Below are positions 1 through 9,766 of a DNA stretch of 64,000 nucleotides, piece after piece; the stretch's first letter is position 1; each line of letters opens with the position of its first letter. Origin of the DNA: an uncultured Mollicutes bacterium (GTDB taxonomy: Bacteria; Bacillota_I; Bacilli_A; ML615J-28; CAG-313). The translations under genes and the position numbers were made by a program. The DNA is taken from contig UQBM01000008.1 of NCBI GenBank assembly GCA_900539265.1, positions 1 through 64,000 of the forward strand, read 5' to 3'. Below the pieces are notes generated by a model. The model saw only the letters and a program-made list of their open reading frames with translations. It did not search any database and was not told the origin of the DNA.

Positions 1-58
1 CTAACCATAAAGATAATTATCTAATTACTTGATTTATTTATAGTAGGCTTTTTTATTT

Positions 59-87
59 ATTATACCACATTTGGCATTTTTTTACAA
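59..87 (-). promoter_or_regulatory. Sigma-A-type promoter firing off the left edge
   Basis: On the minus strand there is TTGTAA (82-87), a 17-base spacer, and a perfect TATAAT (59-64). It lies downstream of the rpoC terminator, so it probably starts the next transcript, whose gene lies beyond the left edge. No convincing coding start is seen in bases 1-58. Confidence 0.6.
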
Positions 88-125
88 CCATATATAAAAA
101 ATCGAGAAAATAATTTTATTTTTAA

Positions 126-162
126 CAAAAAAGGATAATAATTATTTTATAATCATTATCCT
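126..162 (-). terminator. Rho-independent terminator of the rpoBC transcript
   Basis: Inverted repeat GGATAATGATTAT/ATAATTATTATCC on the minus strand followed by a run of T (126-132), 16 bases after the rpoC stop codon. Confidence 0.8.
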
Positions 163-177
163 AGTTTATATCCAATA

Positions 178-3100
178 TTAATATTTTGATTTCAATTCAT
201 ATTGAGGAGCTGTTAAATCTTCTTTAATTTCAACATCATCTTCGCTAATTAAACCAGTACCTGCAGGAATTAAGCCACCAATAATGATATTTTCCTTTAA
301 TCCATCAAGTGTATCAATTTTTCCACGAATTGCTGCTTCTGTAAGTACTCTTGTTGTTTCTTGGAAACTTGCAGCAGAAAGAAAAGAATCTGCCTTAAGC
401 GAAGCTCTTGTTATACCTAAAATAACAGGTTTAACAGCAGGAACTCTACGGCCCTTTTCTAAACATTCTTTTATAATTTTATAAATTTCAGATTTAGAAA
501 TAAAGGTACCTGGGAGTAACTCAGTGTCTCCCTCATCGATTACTACAACTTTTTGAAGCATCTGTTTAACTATAATTTCAACGTGTTTATCAGAAATGGC
601 AACACCAGTAGAACGATATACTTTTTGAACTTCCTTCAAAATATATTTTTCCACTTTATCTACCGAAGAAACTCTTAAAAGTTCTTTTGGATGAATTAAA
701 CCTTCAGAAAGCAAGTCACCCGCTTCAATCTTTTCGCCAACTTCAACAATTGCTTTTTTTCCTGCATCCGTAAGATAACTTTTGCTATTATTATCAATTA
801 GACTCTCTACCACAATTTCAGTGCGATTATCTGCTCTTACATTTACACTAGAGACAACACCCTTTATTTCAGAAATAATACCTTTTCCTTTTGGTTCTCT
901 TGCTTCAAACAATTCTTGAATACGGGGAAGACCTTGTGTAATATCATCACCAGATGTAGCAACACCACCACTATGGAAAGTACGCATTGTAAGCTGAGTA
1001 CCAGGTTCGCCAATTGATTGAGCCGCAACAATTCCAACTACTTCACCTTTTTCAACTATATCAGTCGTTGATAAATCAGAACCATAACATTTTACACAAA
1101 CACCAACTTTGGCATCACAAGTAAGTAAAGTTCTTACTGTTACTGATTCAACTCCTGCATCAACAATTTTTTGGGCAATTTCTTCAGTAATGAATTCTCC
1201 ACGTTCAACTAATACTGTTTTTTTACCATCAACTCTTGCAATAACAGATTTTGCAGCAAAACGACCTATAATACGATCCTTTAATTCAACACATATATTA
1301 TCTTTAGAAAAGCCATTAGGTGTTTTTTTAGGATCTTTATTATACAAAGTTTCAATAACCATTCCTTTATCAGTTCCACAATCGTTACAAGTAATGGTGA
1401 TATCTTGAGATACATCAACAAGACGTCTTGTTAAATAACCAGACTCAGCAGTTTTTAATGCAGTATCAGTTGAGCCTTTACGAGCACCATGTGTTGAAAT
1501 GAAGAATTCTGACATGGACATTCCTTCAATAAAGCATCCTTTAACTGGTATTTCCATCGACTCACCATTTGGTTTTGACATAAGTCCACGCATACCTGCA
1601 AGTTGAGTAAAGTTTGATGAACTACCACGAGCACCAGAATCAGCCATCATAAAAATATGATTTCTAGTAGCATCTTCTTTCATCTTCTTCTTAATTGATT
1701 TTTCAATATCTTTAGTTGCTGTATTCCATACATCAATTACCATACGTGTTTTTTCTGCTCTAAGCATCGTTCCACGACGATACATTTGATTATATTTTTT
1801 TACAGTTTCTTCAGCTTTAGCGATAATCTCATCTTTTTCTTGAGCTACTACAACATCAAAAGCTGATACTGTAATCCCTGCGATTGTTGAGTATTTAAAT
1901 CCTAAATCTTTCATTTTATCTAAAGTTTTGGAAGTTTCAGCAAGTTTGGATTGTCTAAAAACCTCACTAATACTCATACTTAACATACTTTTTCTAAATG
2001 GTTCAACAAGTGGTGCATTTTTTATAATTTCTTTATAATTTTGACCACGTTTAATAAAGTATTTTATTGGAGTACCCTCAGTTAGGTTTTCACGAGTTGG
2101 TTCATTAACATAAACAAACTCTTCAGGGAATACTTGATTAAAAATCATTTTTCCATATGTCGTAATTAAATATTCTTGTTTTAATTCCTCATTTAATCGA
2201 TATTTCTCTTCATACTTTGGATCTTTTTCATTTAATTGAACAAATGGTTTACCAATAGCATGACCTGGTATTACAAAACGGGTATGAAAATCAATATCTC
2301 CCTTCTCATATGCATGAATTACTTCATCTTCATTAGCATAAGCTTTCCCCTCGCGCCCTGGTACAAAAAATCTACCAACACTTGGAGCTATCCCCTTTTC
2401 TACATCATTTTTTAATGCCATAATATCACGATATTCAAGTTCATCATTAACAATGATACGATTATTAAATTCAATTTCATATCTCAAATATGCTTGATAA
2501 ACATCTTCATATGTTTTATATTCACGATCAATTTGTGAACGTTCAATTGATAAGTAATAGTTACCTATAATCATATCTTGTGATGGTGTAACAACTGGTT
2601 TACCATCTTTAGGAGCAAGAATATTTTTTGAGGCAAGCATTAACAATCTTGCTTCTGCTTGTGCCTCTTCTGATAATGGTACATGCACTGGCATTTGGTC
2701 ACCATCAAAATCGGCATTAAAAGCAGTTGTTACAAGAGGATGCAGTCTAATTGCCTTTCCTTCAACAAGTTTTGGTTCAAAAGCTTGAATAGAAAGCCTA
2801 TGTAAGGTTGGTGCCCTATTTAATAAAACAGGATGTTCAACTACTACTTTTTCTAGAGCTTCCATAGCCTCTGGTGCACCACGCTCAATAAGTTCTTTTG
2901 CACGTTTAACACCTGCTTTATCCTTAGAATTGGCTACCTGATTCAAAGTTTCACCACTTAATTGTGAAAGTTCCATTTGCTCTTTTTGGCGTAAATAATT
3001 AATTATAAATGGTTTAAATAATATAAGCGCCATTTCACGTGGAATACCAGCTTGATACATTTTTAAATCTGGTCCAATAACGATAACGGACCGACCTGAA

Positions 3101-4209
3101 TAATCAACACGTTTACCAAGTAAATTTTGACGGAAACGACCTTGTTTTCCTCTTAATATATCAGAAAGCGATTTTAAAGGTCTATTTTTATCAAGAGCTG
3201 CTTTGTTTTTACGTTTAGCATTATCAATTAAAGAGTCGACTGCTTCTTGTAACATTCTTTTTTCATTTTTTACAATCATTTCAGGAGATCTAGAATCAAT
3301 TTGTTTTCTCAAACGAATATTACGAGAAATAATTCTTCGATATAAATCATTTAAATCCGTTGTTGCAAATCTACCACCTTCAAGTTGAACCATCGGTCTT
3401 AAATCAGGAGGTATTACTGGAATAACATCCATTATCATCCATTCTGGTTTATTATTTGAATGATAAAAAGCTTCTGTTATTTCCAAACGTTTAATTAATT
3501 TTTCACGGCGCTGTTTGGTAGCAGTTTTAAGTTCCGCTCTAATTTCATCAATAGTCTCTTTTAAATCTAAACTTTGAAGTAAAAATTTGATTGCTTCAGC
3601 ACCTGTTTTAACCTTATACTTACCAAAGTATTCTCTACTTTTCCTACTATGGTCTTGTTCAGTAATTACTTGACCTGGTGTAAGTTCAATTGATGGATCG
3701 CTTACTTCTGTAATAATATAAGATGTTAGAGCCGCTACTTCTAATACGTCTTTGGTTTTCATATCAAGCAAAATTGCAATTTTACTTGGTGTATTTCTTA
3801 AATACCATATATGAACAACTGGTGCAGCAAGAGCAATATAACCCATTCTTTCACGACGAACTTTACTTTCAGTAAGTTCTACCCCACATTTTTCACAAAC
3901 TTTTTGTTCACTGGTATTTTTACGAGACTTACCACAAGCACATTGGTAGTCTTTTGTGGGACCAAAAATTACTTCACAATATAATCCATCTTTTTCTGGT
4001 TTTAGAGTACGATAATTAATAGTCTCAGATTTTTTAACCTCACCTTTTAATGTATATTCTACTTGTTCACCATTTTCATTAAGATATGTTACTTTATCTT
4101 TTTTTAACGGATTATATGTAAATTGTTTACCTTGTAATTCTGGGTTTGCCCAAGAAATTATTTCTTCTGGTGATGCAATCCCTATTTGTAAATATTTATA
4201 TTTTCTCAA
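178..4209 (-). CDS. rpoC: DNA-directed RNA polymerase subunit beta' (RpoC)
   Basis: Largest catalytic subunit of RNA polymerase, 1343 aa, close to the usual Firmicutes length. Visible are the N-terminal zinc-binding cysteines (about 90, 92, 105, 108), the active-site Mg motif NADFDGDQM near residue 497, and the C-terminal bridge-helix/trigger-loop region with GEPGTQLTMRTFHSGG. The start is taken as TTG at 4209: AGAGGTG lies six bases upstream, while the in-frame GTG three codons earlier is inside that ribosome-binding site. It follows rpoB after a short gap and ends at a clear terminator. Confidence 0.98.
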   Translation of the reverse strand: MRKYKYLQIGIASPEEIISWANPELQGKQFTYNPLKKDKVTYLNENGEQVEYTLKGEVKKSETINYRTLKPEKDGLYCEVIFGPTKDYQCACGKSRKNTSEQKVCEKCGVELTESKVRRERMGYIALAAPVVHIWYLRNTPSKIAILLDMKTKDVLEVAALTSYIITEVSDPSIELTPGQVITEQDHSRKSREYFGKYKVKTGAEAIKFLLQSLDLKETIDEIRAELKTATKQRREKLIKRLEITEAFYHSNNKPEWMIMDVIPVIPPDLRPMVQLEGGRFATTDLNDLYRRIISRNIRLRKQIDSRSPEMIVKNEKRMLQEAVDSLIDNAKRKNKAALDKNRPLKSLSDILRGKQGRFRQNLLGKRVDYSGRSVIVIGPDLKMYQAGIPREMALILFKPFIINYLRQKEQMELSQLSGETLNQVANSKDKAGVKRAKELIERGAPEAMEALEKVVVEHPVLLNRAPTLHRLSIQAFEPKLVEGKAIRLHPLVTTAFNADFDGDQMPVHVPLSEEAQAEARLLMLASKNILAPKDGKPVVTPSQDMIIGNYYLSIERSQIDREYKTYEDVYQAYLRYEIEFNNRIIVNDELEYRDIMALKNDVEKGIAPSVGRFFVPGREGKAYANEDEVIHAYEKGDIDFHTRFVIPGHAIGKPFVQLNEKDPKYEEKYRLNEELKQEYLITTYGKMIFNQVFPEEFVYVNEPTRENLTEGTPIKYFIKRGQNYKEIIKNAPLVEPFRKSMLSMSISEVFRQSKLAETSKTLDKMKDLGFKYSTIAGITVSAFDVVVAQEKDEIIAKAEETVKKYNQMYRRGTMLRAEKTRMVIDVWNTATKDIEKSIKKKMKEDATRNHIFMMADSGARGSSSNFTQLAGMRGLMSKPNGESMEIPVKGCFIEGMSMSEFFISTHGARKGSTDTALKTAESGYLTRRLVDVSQDITITCNDCGTDKGMVIETLYNKDPKKTPNGFSKDNICVELKDRIIGRFAAKSVIARVDGKKTVLVERGEFITEEIAQKIVDAGVESVTVRTLLTCDAKVGVCVKCYGSDLSTTDIVEKGEVVGIVAAQSIGEPGTQLTMRTFHSGGVATSGDDITQGLPRIQELFEAREPKGKGIISEIKGVVSSVNVRADNRTEIVVESLIDNNSKSYLTDAGKKAIVEVGEKIEAGDLLSEGLIHPKELLRVSSVDKVEKYILKEVQKVYRSTGVAISDKHVEIIVKQMLQKVVVIDEGDTELLPGTFISKSEIYKIIKECLEKGRRVPAVKPVILGITRASLKADSFLSAASFQETTRVLTEAAIRGKIDTLDGLKENIIIGGLIPAGTGLISEDDVEIKEDLTAPQYELKSKY

Positions 4210-4226
4210 ATGATTCACCTCTTATA

Positions 4227-7200
4227 TTATAGGCCGCGCTTACTTGCTTGTGCTTCTGCAAACTCACCTACTAGGCTTTTATTAGCAACATCGACATCAT
4301 TATTGTCAACAAGTTTAACGCTAAGACCAAGTCCTTGTAATTCCTTAATAAGGGCACGGAATGCCTCAGGAATGCCTGGTGTCGGTAGTGGTTCGCCATC
4401 GACAATGGCTTTATATACTTTATTACGTCCGATTATATCATCAGATTTAATTGTCATCATTTCTTGTAAAGTATGAGCAGCACCATATGCCTCAAGTGCC
4501 CAAACTTCCATTTCACCAAAACGTTGACCTCCATTTTGAGCTTTACCACCCATCGGTTGTTGAGTAACAAGTGTGTATGGTCCTTCACTTCTTGCATGAA
4601 GTTTATCATCAACCATATGGGCAAGTTTAATCATATACATAACTCCAACTGAAATCTTATTATCAAATTGGCGACCAGTTCTACCATCATATAAATATGT
4701 TTTTCCATTTTCGTCTATAATAGCACGTGCTTCAGCAGGATTTTCTCTTGCTATTTCTTCATCTTTTGCGCGAGCCTCATTCATAATATCGACAACATCT
4801 TGATGCGTCAAGCCATCAAAAACTGGAGTTGCTACATGAACACCAAGTTTTTTTGCTGCCATCCCCAAATGAATTTCTAAAACTTGACCAATATTCATAC
4901 GTGAGGGAACACCTTGAGGATTAAGCATAATATCGACAGGTGTTCCATCCGACATAAATGGCATATCTTCAATTGGTAAAATATTTGAAATAACACCTTT
5001 ATTACCATGACGTCCAGACATTTTATCGCCTTCAGAAATTTTACGTTTTTGTGTTATATAGACACGAACTACTTCATTTACCTCTGGTGGAAGTTCAGCT
5101 CCATCTTTTCTACTAAAACGTTCAATTTTATGAACAATTCCACCACCACCATGTGGTACTTTAAGCGATGTAACTCTAACATCTTTGGAATTATCAGAAA
5201 ATAACGCTTGAGTGAGTCTTTCCTCTGGAGTCGGTTCAGTAATACCTTTAGGCGAAACTTTACCAACTAATGTATCTCCTTCTTTTACTTCAGCACCAAG
5301 TCTAATAATACCTTCTTCATCTAAATTGGCAATAGAATCTTTACTTTCACCATCTAAATCTCTGGTAATTTCTTCTTTACCAAGTTTAGTATCACGAACT
5401 TCACAAGTATATTCTTCAATGTGAATTGAAGTATACACATCATCTTGTACAAGTCTTTCACTCATAATAACAGCATCTTCGAAATTATAACCATTCCAAG
5501 TCATAAAGGCAATCACAACATTTCTTCCAAGAGCCAATTCACCTTGTTCCATTGACGACCCATCTGCAAGTACATCACCAATTTTAACAACCTCACCTGG
5601 AACTACAATTGGACGTTGATTAACACATGTTGAATGATTTGAACGTTCATATTTATTGAGTTCATAATTATGTTTATTACCCTTTATATCACGAACAATA
5701 ATTTTTAAACCATCAACATATTCTACAACGCCATCAACATCTGAACATATTGCAACACCTGAATCTTTTGCGGCCTTATATTCAATACCAGTACCAACAT
5801 ATGGTGCTTCCGGTTTTAAAAGTGGAATCGCTTGACGTTGCATATTTGCTCCCATCAAAGCACGAGTTGTATCATCATGTTCAAGAAAAGGAATACATGC
5901 AGTAGAAATAGCAACAACTTGTTTTGGAGATACGTCAATTAAATCAACGTTCATACTATCAGTTTCTATAAATTCACCATATTGTCTAGCAATAACTTTT
6001 TCATCAGTAATTACCAATTCACCAGTATTTGGATCTTTATCCATATGAACATTAGCTTCAGCTATTACATATTCCTCTTCCTTATCAGCTGTAAAATATC
6101 TTACTTCATCAGTAATAATAGCCCTTCTATTTTTACGATCTTTTTTTATAACTAGATATGGTGTTTCAATAAAACCAAATTCATTTGCTTTTGCATATGA
6201 AGCAAGCGAATTAATCAATCCAATGTTTTGACCTTCTGGCGTTTCAACAGGACAAATTCTACCATAATGTGATGAATGAACATCACGAACTTCAAAGCCA
6301 GCACGATCACGAGAAATACCACCTTGACCAAGAGCGGATAAACGACGTTTATGGGTAAGTTCTGAAAGAGGATTGATTTGATCCATAAATTGCGATAATT
6401 GACTACTACCAAAAAACTCTCTAAAGGTTGAAGTAAGTGGTCTAATATTAACTAAATTTTGAGCTGTTACACTCTTAACTTCAGCCGAAGTAGACATTCT
6501 ATCACGAATGTTCTTTTCAACCTTAACCATTCCCATTCTAAACTGATTTTGCAATAATTCACCAATTAATCTTAAACGACGATTACTCAAATGATCTATG
6601 TCATCAATTTTACCAACAACTTTTCCAACACCAGCATGTAAATTGATATAGTAACTAATAGTTGCAAAAATATCTGAAAGGACAATATGACAACAATCTT
6701 CTCTTTGGTCATTGCCAAGTATTCTTACACAAACATCCCCTTCATTCGTTTTTACCAAAATATCTAATGTTTCTAAAACAACACTATCGCCTTGAAGCAT
6801 TAATTCATATTCATAAGTCTTTCTAAAAGCTTCACGATTTTCATTTAAAATATCAGCAGTACTTTTTCCAGTTTGAGGATCTTTACGATGAGTAATTTCA
6901 GTACCCTTTGTTAAAATAATTTCACCAGTATTAGGATTTACTAAATCATTGGCAAGACGGTGTCCAATTGCTCTTGCAACTGCGTCAAGTTTTTTGTTTA
7001 CTTTATATCTACCAACTTTAGCAAGGTCATATCTTCTAACTTCAAAAAGACGACTAGCAATAAATTTACGAGCAGTATCAGCAGATGTCTTTTCACCTGG
7101 TCTTAAATTATCGTATAATTTTTTTACGGCATCGTCTTCACCAAAAGATTCATCCTTATCAAAACTATTTTGAAAAATTTCAAGAATATTTTTAGGTCTT

Positions 7201-7868
7201 AAATCTTCTTCGCCTTTTTCACCAAGAAATAAATTAACCATTTCTAGATTGCTCTTAACTCCAAGAGCTCTAATAAAAGTAGGTAAACATACCTTTTTTG
7301 AACGATCTAATTTGGCAAACCAAATATTTTTATTGCTTTTTTCAAACTCAATCCATGCTCCACGAGTTGGAATAATTTGACCAGAAAAAATAGATTGCCC
7401 TGATTTTTTATCAACTTCCTCAGAAAAGAAAACACCTGCTGAACGAACGATTTGAGTAACAACTACACGTTCTGATCCGTTAAAAATAAAAGTACCCCAC
7501 GGAGTCATAATGGGAAGTTCACCCATAAATACAGTATCATCTTTAAATTCACCAGTTTCTTTATTTTCTAAAGCTACATGAACTTTAAGTGAACGTGAGT
7601 AGTTCACTTTATGAAGTTTAGCCTCTTTAATTGAATATTTCGGTTCTTCAAAATAGTGCTCCATAAAATGTAATTCAAATTTTTCACCATCACCATGATC
7701 CTTAATGGGAGATATTTCCTTAAATAAAGCCCTCAATCCTTCATCCATAAACCAAGCAAAAGACTTCGTTTGAATTTCAATTAAATTAGGCAATTCAACA
7801 TTTGTTTGAACACTTGCATAATTGCGCCGAACTCTTGTTCTACCATATTGAACATTTTTGTAACTCAA
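4227..7868 (-). CDS. rpoB: DNA-directed RNA polymerase subunit beta (RpoB)
   Basis: Beta subunit of RNA polymerase, 1213 aa from the chosen start. The rifampicin-pocket region reads SQFMDQINPLSELTHKRRLS, keeping the Asp, His, Arg and Ser positions that give sensitivity when unmutated, so a drug-sensitive enzyme is expected. Conserved GRHGNKG and the C-terminal GGKAQNGGQRFGEMEVWALE motif are present. TTG at 7868 is preferred because AAAGAGGTG sits just upstream and the protein then begins as RpoB normally does. An in-frame ATG at 7925 would add 19 non-conserved residues. A near-perfect promoter lies upstream, and rpoC follows in the same transcript. Confidence 0.97.
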   Translation of the reverse strand: MSYKNVQYGRTRVRRNYASVQTNVELPNLIEIQTKSFAWFMDEGLRALFKEISPIKDHGDGEKFELHFMEHYFEEPKYSIKEAKLHKVNYSRSLKVHVALENKETGEFKDDTVFMGELPIMTPWGTFIFNGSERVVVTQIVRSAGVFFSEEVDKKSGQSIFSGQIIPTRGAWIEFEKSNKNIWFAKLDRSKKVCLPTFIRALGVKSNLEMVNLFLGEKGEEDLRPKNILEIFQNSFDKDESFGEDDAVKKLYDNLRPGEKTSADTARKFIASRLFEVRRYDLAKVGRYKVNKKLDAVARAIGHRLANDLVNPNTGEIILTKGTEITHRKDPQTGKSTADILNENREAFRKTYEYELMLQGDSVVLETLDILVKTNEGDVCVRILGNDQREDCCHIVLSDIFATISYYINLHAGVGKVVGKIDDIDHLSNRRLRLIGELLQNQFRMGMVKVEKNIRDRMSTSAEVKSVTAQNLVNIRPLTSTFREFFGSSQLSQFMDQINPLSELTHKRRLSALGQGGISRDRAGFEVRDVHSSHYGRICPVETPEGQNIGLINSLASYAKANEFGFIETPYLVIKKDRKNRRAIITDEVRYFTADKEEEYVIAEANVHMDKDPNTGELVITDEKVIARQYGEFIETDSMNVDLIDVSPKQVVAISTACIPFLEHDDTTRALMGANMQRQAIPLLKPEAPYVGTGIEYKAAKDSGVAICSDVDGVVEYVDGLKIIVRDIKGNKHNYELNKYERSNHSTCVNQRPIVVPGEVVKIGDVLADGSSMEQGELALGRNVVIAFMTWNGYNFEDAVIMSERLVQDDVYTSIHIEEYTCEVRDTKLGKEEITRDLDGESKDSIANLDEEGIIRLGAEVKEGDTLVGKVSPKGITEPTPEERLTQALFSDNSKDVRVTSLKVPHGGGGIVHKIERFSRKDGAELPPEVNEVVRVYITQKRKISEGDKMSGRHGNKGVISNILPIEDMPFMSDGTPVDIMLNPQGVPSRMNIGQVLEIHLGMAAKKLGVHVATPVFDGLTHQDVVDIMNEARAKDEEIARENPAEARAIIDENGKTYLYDGRTGRQFDNKISVGVMYMIKLAHMVDDKLHARSEGPYTLVTQQPMGGKAQNGGQRFGEMEVWALEAYGAAHTLQEMMTIKSDDIIGRNKVYKAIVDGEPLPTPGIPEAFRALIKELQGLGLSVKLVDNNDVDVANKSLVGEFAEAQASKRGL

Positions 7869-7884
7869 ATTATTCACCTCTTTT

Positions 7885-7924
7885 TGCAATTTTGAGCCAA
7901 AATACAAATTGGTAAAAAATTGCA
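7885..7924 (-). promoter_or_regulatory. Hairpin in the rpoB leader
   Basis: A 9-base inverted repeat, TGCAATTTT/AAAATTGCA, lies between an upstream in-frame ATG (7925) and the ribosome-binding site of the TTG start of rpoB. Its 3' arm ends next to AAAGAGGTG. The repeat is seen directly; a role in controlling rpoB translation is inference. Confidence 0.4.
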
Positions 7925-7952
7925 TTTTCCCTCATTGTATCGTATCTTACAT

Positions 7953-7981
7953 ATTATAATTTAAATTATTATTTTTGTCAA
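7953..7981 (-). promoter_or_regulatory. Consensus sigma-A promoter of rpoBC
   Basis: Perfect TTGACA (7976-7981), 17-base spacer, perfect TATAAT (7953-7958) on the minus strand, about 85 bases upstream of the rpoB start. This gives rpoBC its own promoter, separate from the ribosomal protein operon upstream. Confidence 0.88.
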
Positions 7982-8047
7982 CTAAAATAACACTTTTTTT
8001 AAACTTTTATTATAAATTTTTGTTTAAATATCCATACAAAATAAAAA

Positions 8048-8091
8048 AATAGTAAAATCATAACTAAATTATTAGTCTATTATTACTATTT
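8048..8091 (-). terminator. Putative terminator after the rsmC-like gene
   Basis: AATAGTAA/TTACTATT inverted repeat followed by a T run on the minus strand. The 5' arm overlaps the stop codon of the methyltransferase gene. The loop is long, so confidence is moderate. The rpoB promoter lies just downstream. Confidence 0.5.
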
Positions 8092-8679
8092 TTTAGCTTT
8101 TATAATCCAATATCCTTTATCCTTTTCAACAATTTCTACTTTTTGGTAAATTTGAATGAGCAGTTTCAACATAGACTCAGCTCCTTGTTTTTTTTGAATA
8201 ACACACCAAAAAGTTCCATCTTCATTCAAGAATTCAAAAGATTTACTGGCAATTTCATGAACTATCTTTTTACCTGCTCTAATTGGAGGATTACTAACAA
8301 TAACATCATATTTTTTAACAATATTTTGATAAATATTACTAACGAATATTTCCACATTTTCTATTTTGTTTAACGTTTTATTTTTACAAGATAGACGTAT
8401 TGCTCGCTCATTTATATCAATCATATCGACTAAAGATTGTGGTTTAACCTTAGCAATTACTAAACCAATTACTCCATAACCACATCCAACATCTAAAACT
8501 CTATCACCATCATCTAAAGTTACTGTTTGAAGCAATAAACTACTACCAAAATCTACTTCTTTTTTTGAGAAAACTCCATTATCAGTTATAAAATTAAATT
8601 TTTGACCCCTAAAATAATATGGTATTATTATTTCATTGCTTTCTAAATTAACATTATTTTCAAAATATTGATTACTCAT
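8086..8679 (-). CDS. Class I SAM-dependent methyltransferase, RsmC/YbxB-like
   Basis: 197 aa, a single Rossmann methyltransferase domain. The SAM-binding motif I is VLDVGCGYGVIG (around residues 60-71) and the catalytic motif is NPPIR, as in RsmC-type enzymes that methylate guanine N2 in 16S rRNA. In Bacillus the homologue YbxB also sits between rplL and rpoB, so both sequence and position support the family. Only the small catalytic half is present, without the N-terminal pseudo-domain of E. coli RsmC, as is usual in Firmicutes. The exact rRNA target is not shown by the sequence. Confidence 0.85.
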   Translation of the reverse strand: MSNQYFENNVNLESNEIIIPYYFRGQKFNFITDNGVFSKKEVDFGSSLLLQTVTLDDGDRVLDVGCGYGVIGLVIAKVKPQSLVDMIDINERAIRLSCKNKTLNKIENVEIFVSNIYQNIVKKYDVIVSNPPIRAGKKIVHEIASKSFEFLNEDGTFWCVIQKKQGAESMLKLLIQIYQKVEIVEKDKGYWIIKAKK

Positions 8680-8702
8680 TTTTCCTCCTTGATTAAAGAA
8701 AT

Positions 8703-8722
8703 AGCCTGAGTTACCTCAGACT
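8703..8722 (-). terminator. Hairpin between rplL and the rsmC-like gene
   Basis: On the minus strand AGTCTGAG and CTCAGGCT pair around a GTAA tetraloop and are followed by TTTCTTT. It lies between the rplL stop and the ribosome-binding site of the methyltransferase gene and could act as a partial terminator or an RNA-stabilising end. Confidence 0.6.
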
Positions 8723-8744
8723 ATTCTTATTTTAAGTTAAGAAT

Positions 8745-9116
8745 TTATTTAACTTCTACTTCAGCGCCTGCTTCAACTAACTTAGCTTTTAAAGCTTCAG
8801 CTTCTTCTGGAGATATCTTTTCTTTAACAGCTTTTGGAGCATTATCAACTAAATCTTTAGCTTCTTTTAAACCTAAACCAGTTACTTCACGAACCAATTT
8901 AATAACATTTAATTTAGATGCACCAGCGCTCTTTAGAATAACACTAACTTCACTTGGGCCTTCTTCAACTGCAGCTACAGCACCTGCAGCTACAGCAACT
9001 GGAGCAGCGGCTGTAACACCAAATTCTTCTTCGATTGCCTTTACAAGTTCATTTAATTCTAATACGCTCATCTCTTTTAAAGATGCGATAAATTCTTCTT
9101 TATTAAGTTTTGCCAT
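8745..9116 (-). CDS. rplL: 50S ribosomal protein L7/L12
   Basis: 123 aa, typical length. The N-terminal dimerisation helices (about 1-40), an Ala/Val-rich hinge (about 35-50) and the C-terminal domain KLNVIKLVREVTGLGLKEAK that binds translation factors are all present. It forms the ribosomal stalk together with L10, encoded immediately upstream with an 18-base gap. A good ribosome-binding site (GGAGGAACAAACG) precedes the ATG. Confidence 0.97.
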   Translation of the reverse strand: MAKLNKEEFIASLKEMSVLELNELVKAIEEEFGVTAAAPVAVAAGAVAAVEEGPSEVSVILKSAGASKLNVIKLVREVTGLGLKEAKDLVDNAPKAVKEKISPEEAEALKAKLVEAGAEVEVK

Positions 9117-9134
9117 TTCGTTTGTTCCTCCTAA

Positions 9135-9623
9135 TTAATTTTCTTTTTCTGACACTGCTTTAACAACACAAGCAAGATTACGAATAGGGGCTTGTAAAAC
9201 ACTTAGTAACATAGAAAGCATTCCTTCTTTGTTTGGTAATTTTGATAAAGATTTTAAATCAGCTTCACTTGTAACTTTATTGTCAACAATACCAACTTTT
9301 ACACTAAGTTTTTCATGATCCTTTGCAAAATCATAAACAACTTTTGCAGCAGTAACCTCATCATTACCAATAACAATAGCACTTGGACCTACTAAATGCT
9401 CTTCAACACCAACAAAACCTTCTTCTTTGGTTGCTCGACGTAAAATATTGTTTTTAACAACTTTCATTTCACAGTTTTCAGTATGTAGCTTAACACGAAG
9501 TTCAGTAACTTCTGCTACAGTCAATCCTAGGTAATCAACGAATAATGTTGATCCAGCTTTTGAGATCTTTTCTCTAATTACTTGGACCTCTTCATGTTTT
9601 TTAGCGATTGTCGCTTCATTCAT
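9135..9623 (-). CDS. rplJ: 50S ribosomal protein L10
   Basis: 162 aa. L10 anchors the L7/L12 stalk to 23S rRNA. The N-terminal RNA-binding domain (FVDYLGLTVAEVTELRVKL) and C-terminal helix that holds L7/L12 are visible. The start is the ATG at 9623, 8 bases after AGGAGG; a GTG three codons upstream lies in that ribosome-binding site and is unlikely. An L10-type leader RNA precedes the gene. Confidence 0.96.
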   Translation of the reverse strand: MNEATIAKKHEEVQVIREKISKAGSTLFVDYLGLTVAEVTELRVKLHTENCEMKVVKNNILRRATKEEGFVGVEEHLVGPSAIVIGNDEVTAAKVVYDFAKDHEKLSVKVGIVDNKVTSEADLKSLSKLPNKEGMLSMLLSVLQAPIRNLACVVKAVSEKEN

Positions 9624-9643
9624 TGTTTTCACCTCCTGAAAAT

Positions 9644-9714
9644 TTTCCTCGGTAGGTAATTAAGCTTCTAAAAAATTATGTTTTAGTTGCACCTACTGTC
9701 TACGGCAGAGACTA
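9644..9714 (-). promoter_or_regulatory. L10 leader (autoregulatory mRNA element of rplJL)
   Basis: On the minus strand the 5' UTR holds GCCGTAGACAGTAGGTGC and, after an A/T-rich loop, TTACCTACCGAGG. GTAGGT pairs with ACCTAC. This is the known form of the Firmicutes L10 leader, which the L10(L12)4 complex binds to repress rplJL. It ends about 15 bases before the rplJ ribosome-binding site. Confidence 0.85.
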
Positions 9715-9766
9715 TTTATACTATTATTTATATTATAAATTTTTTATACTTTATTTTCTATTCTTC

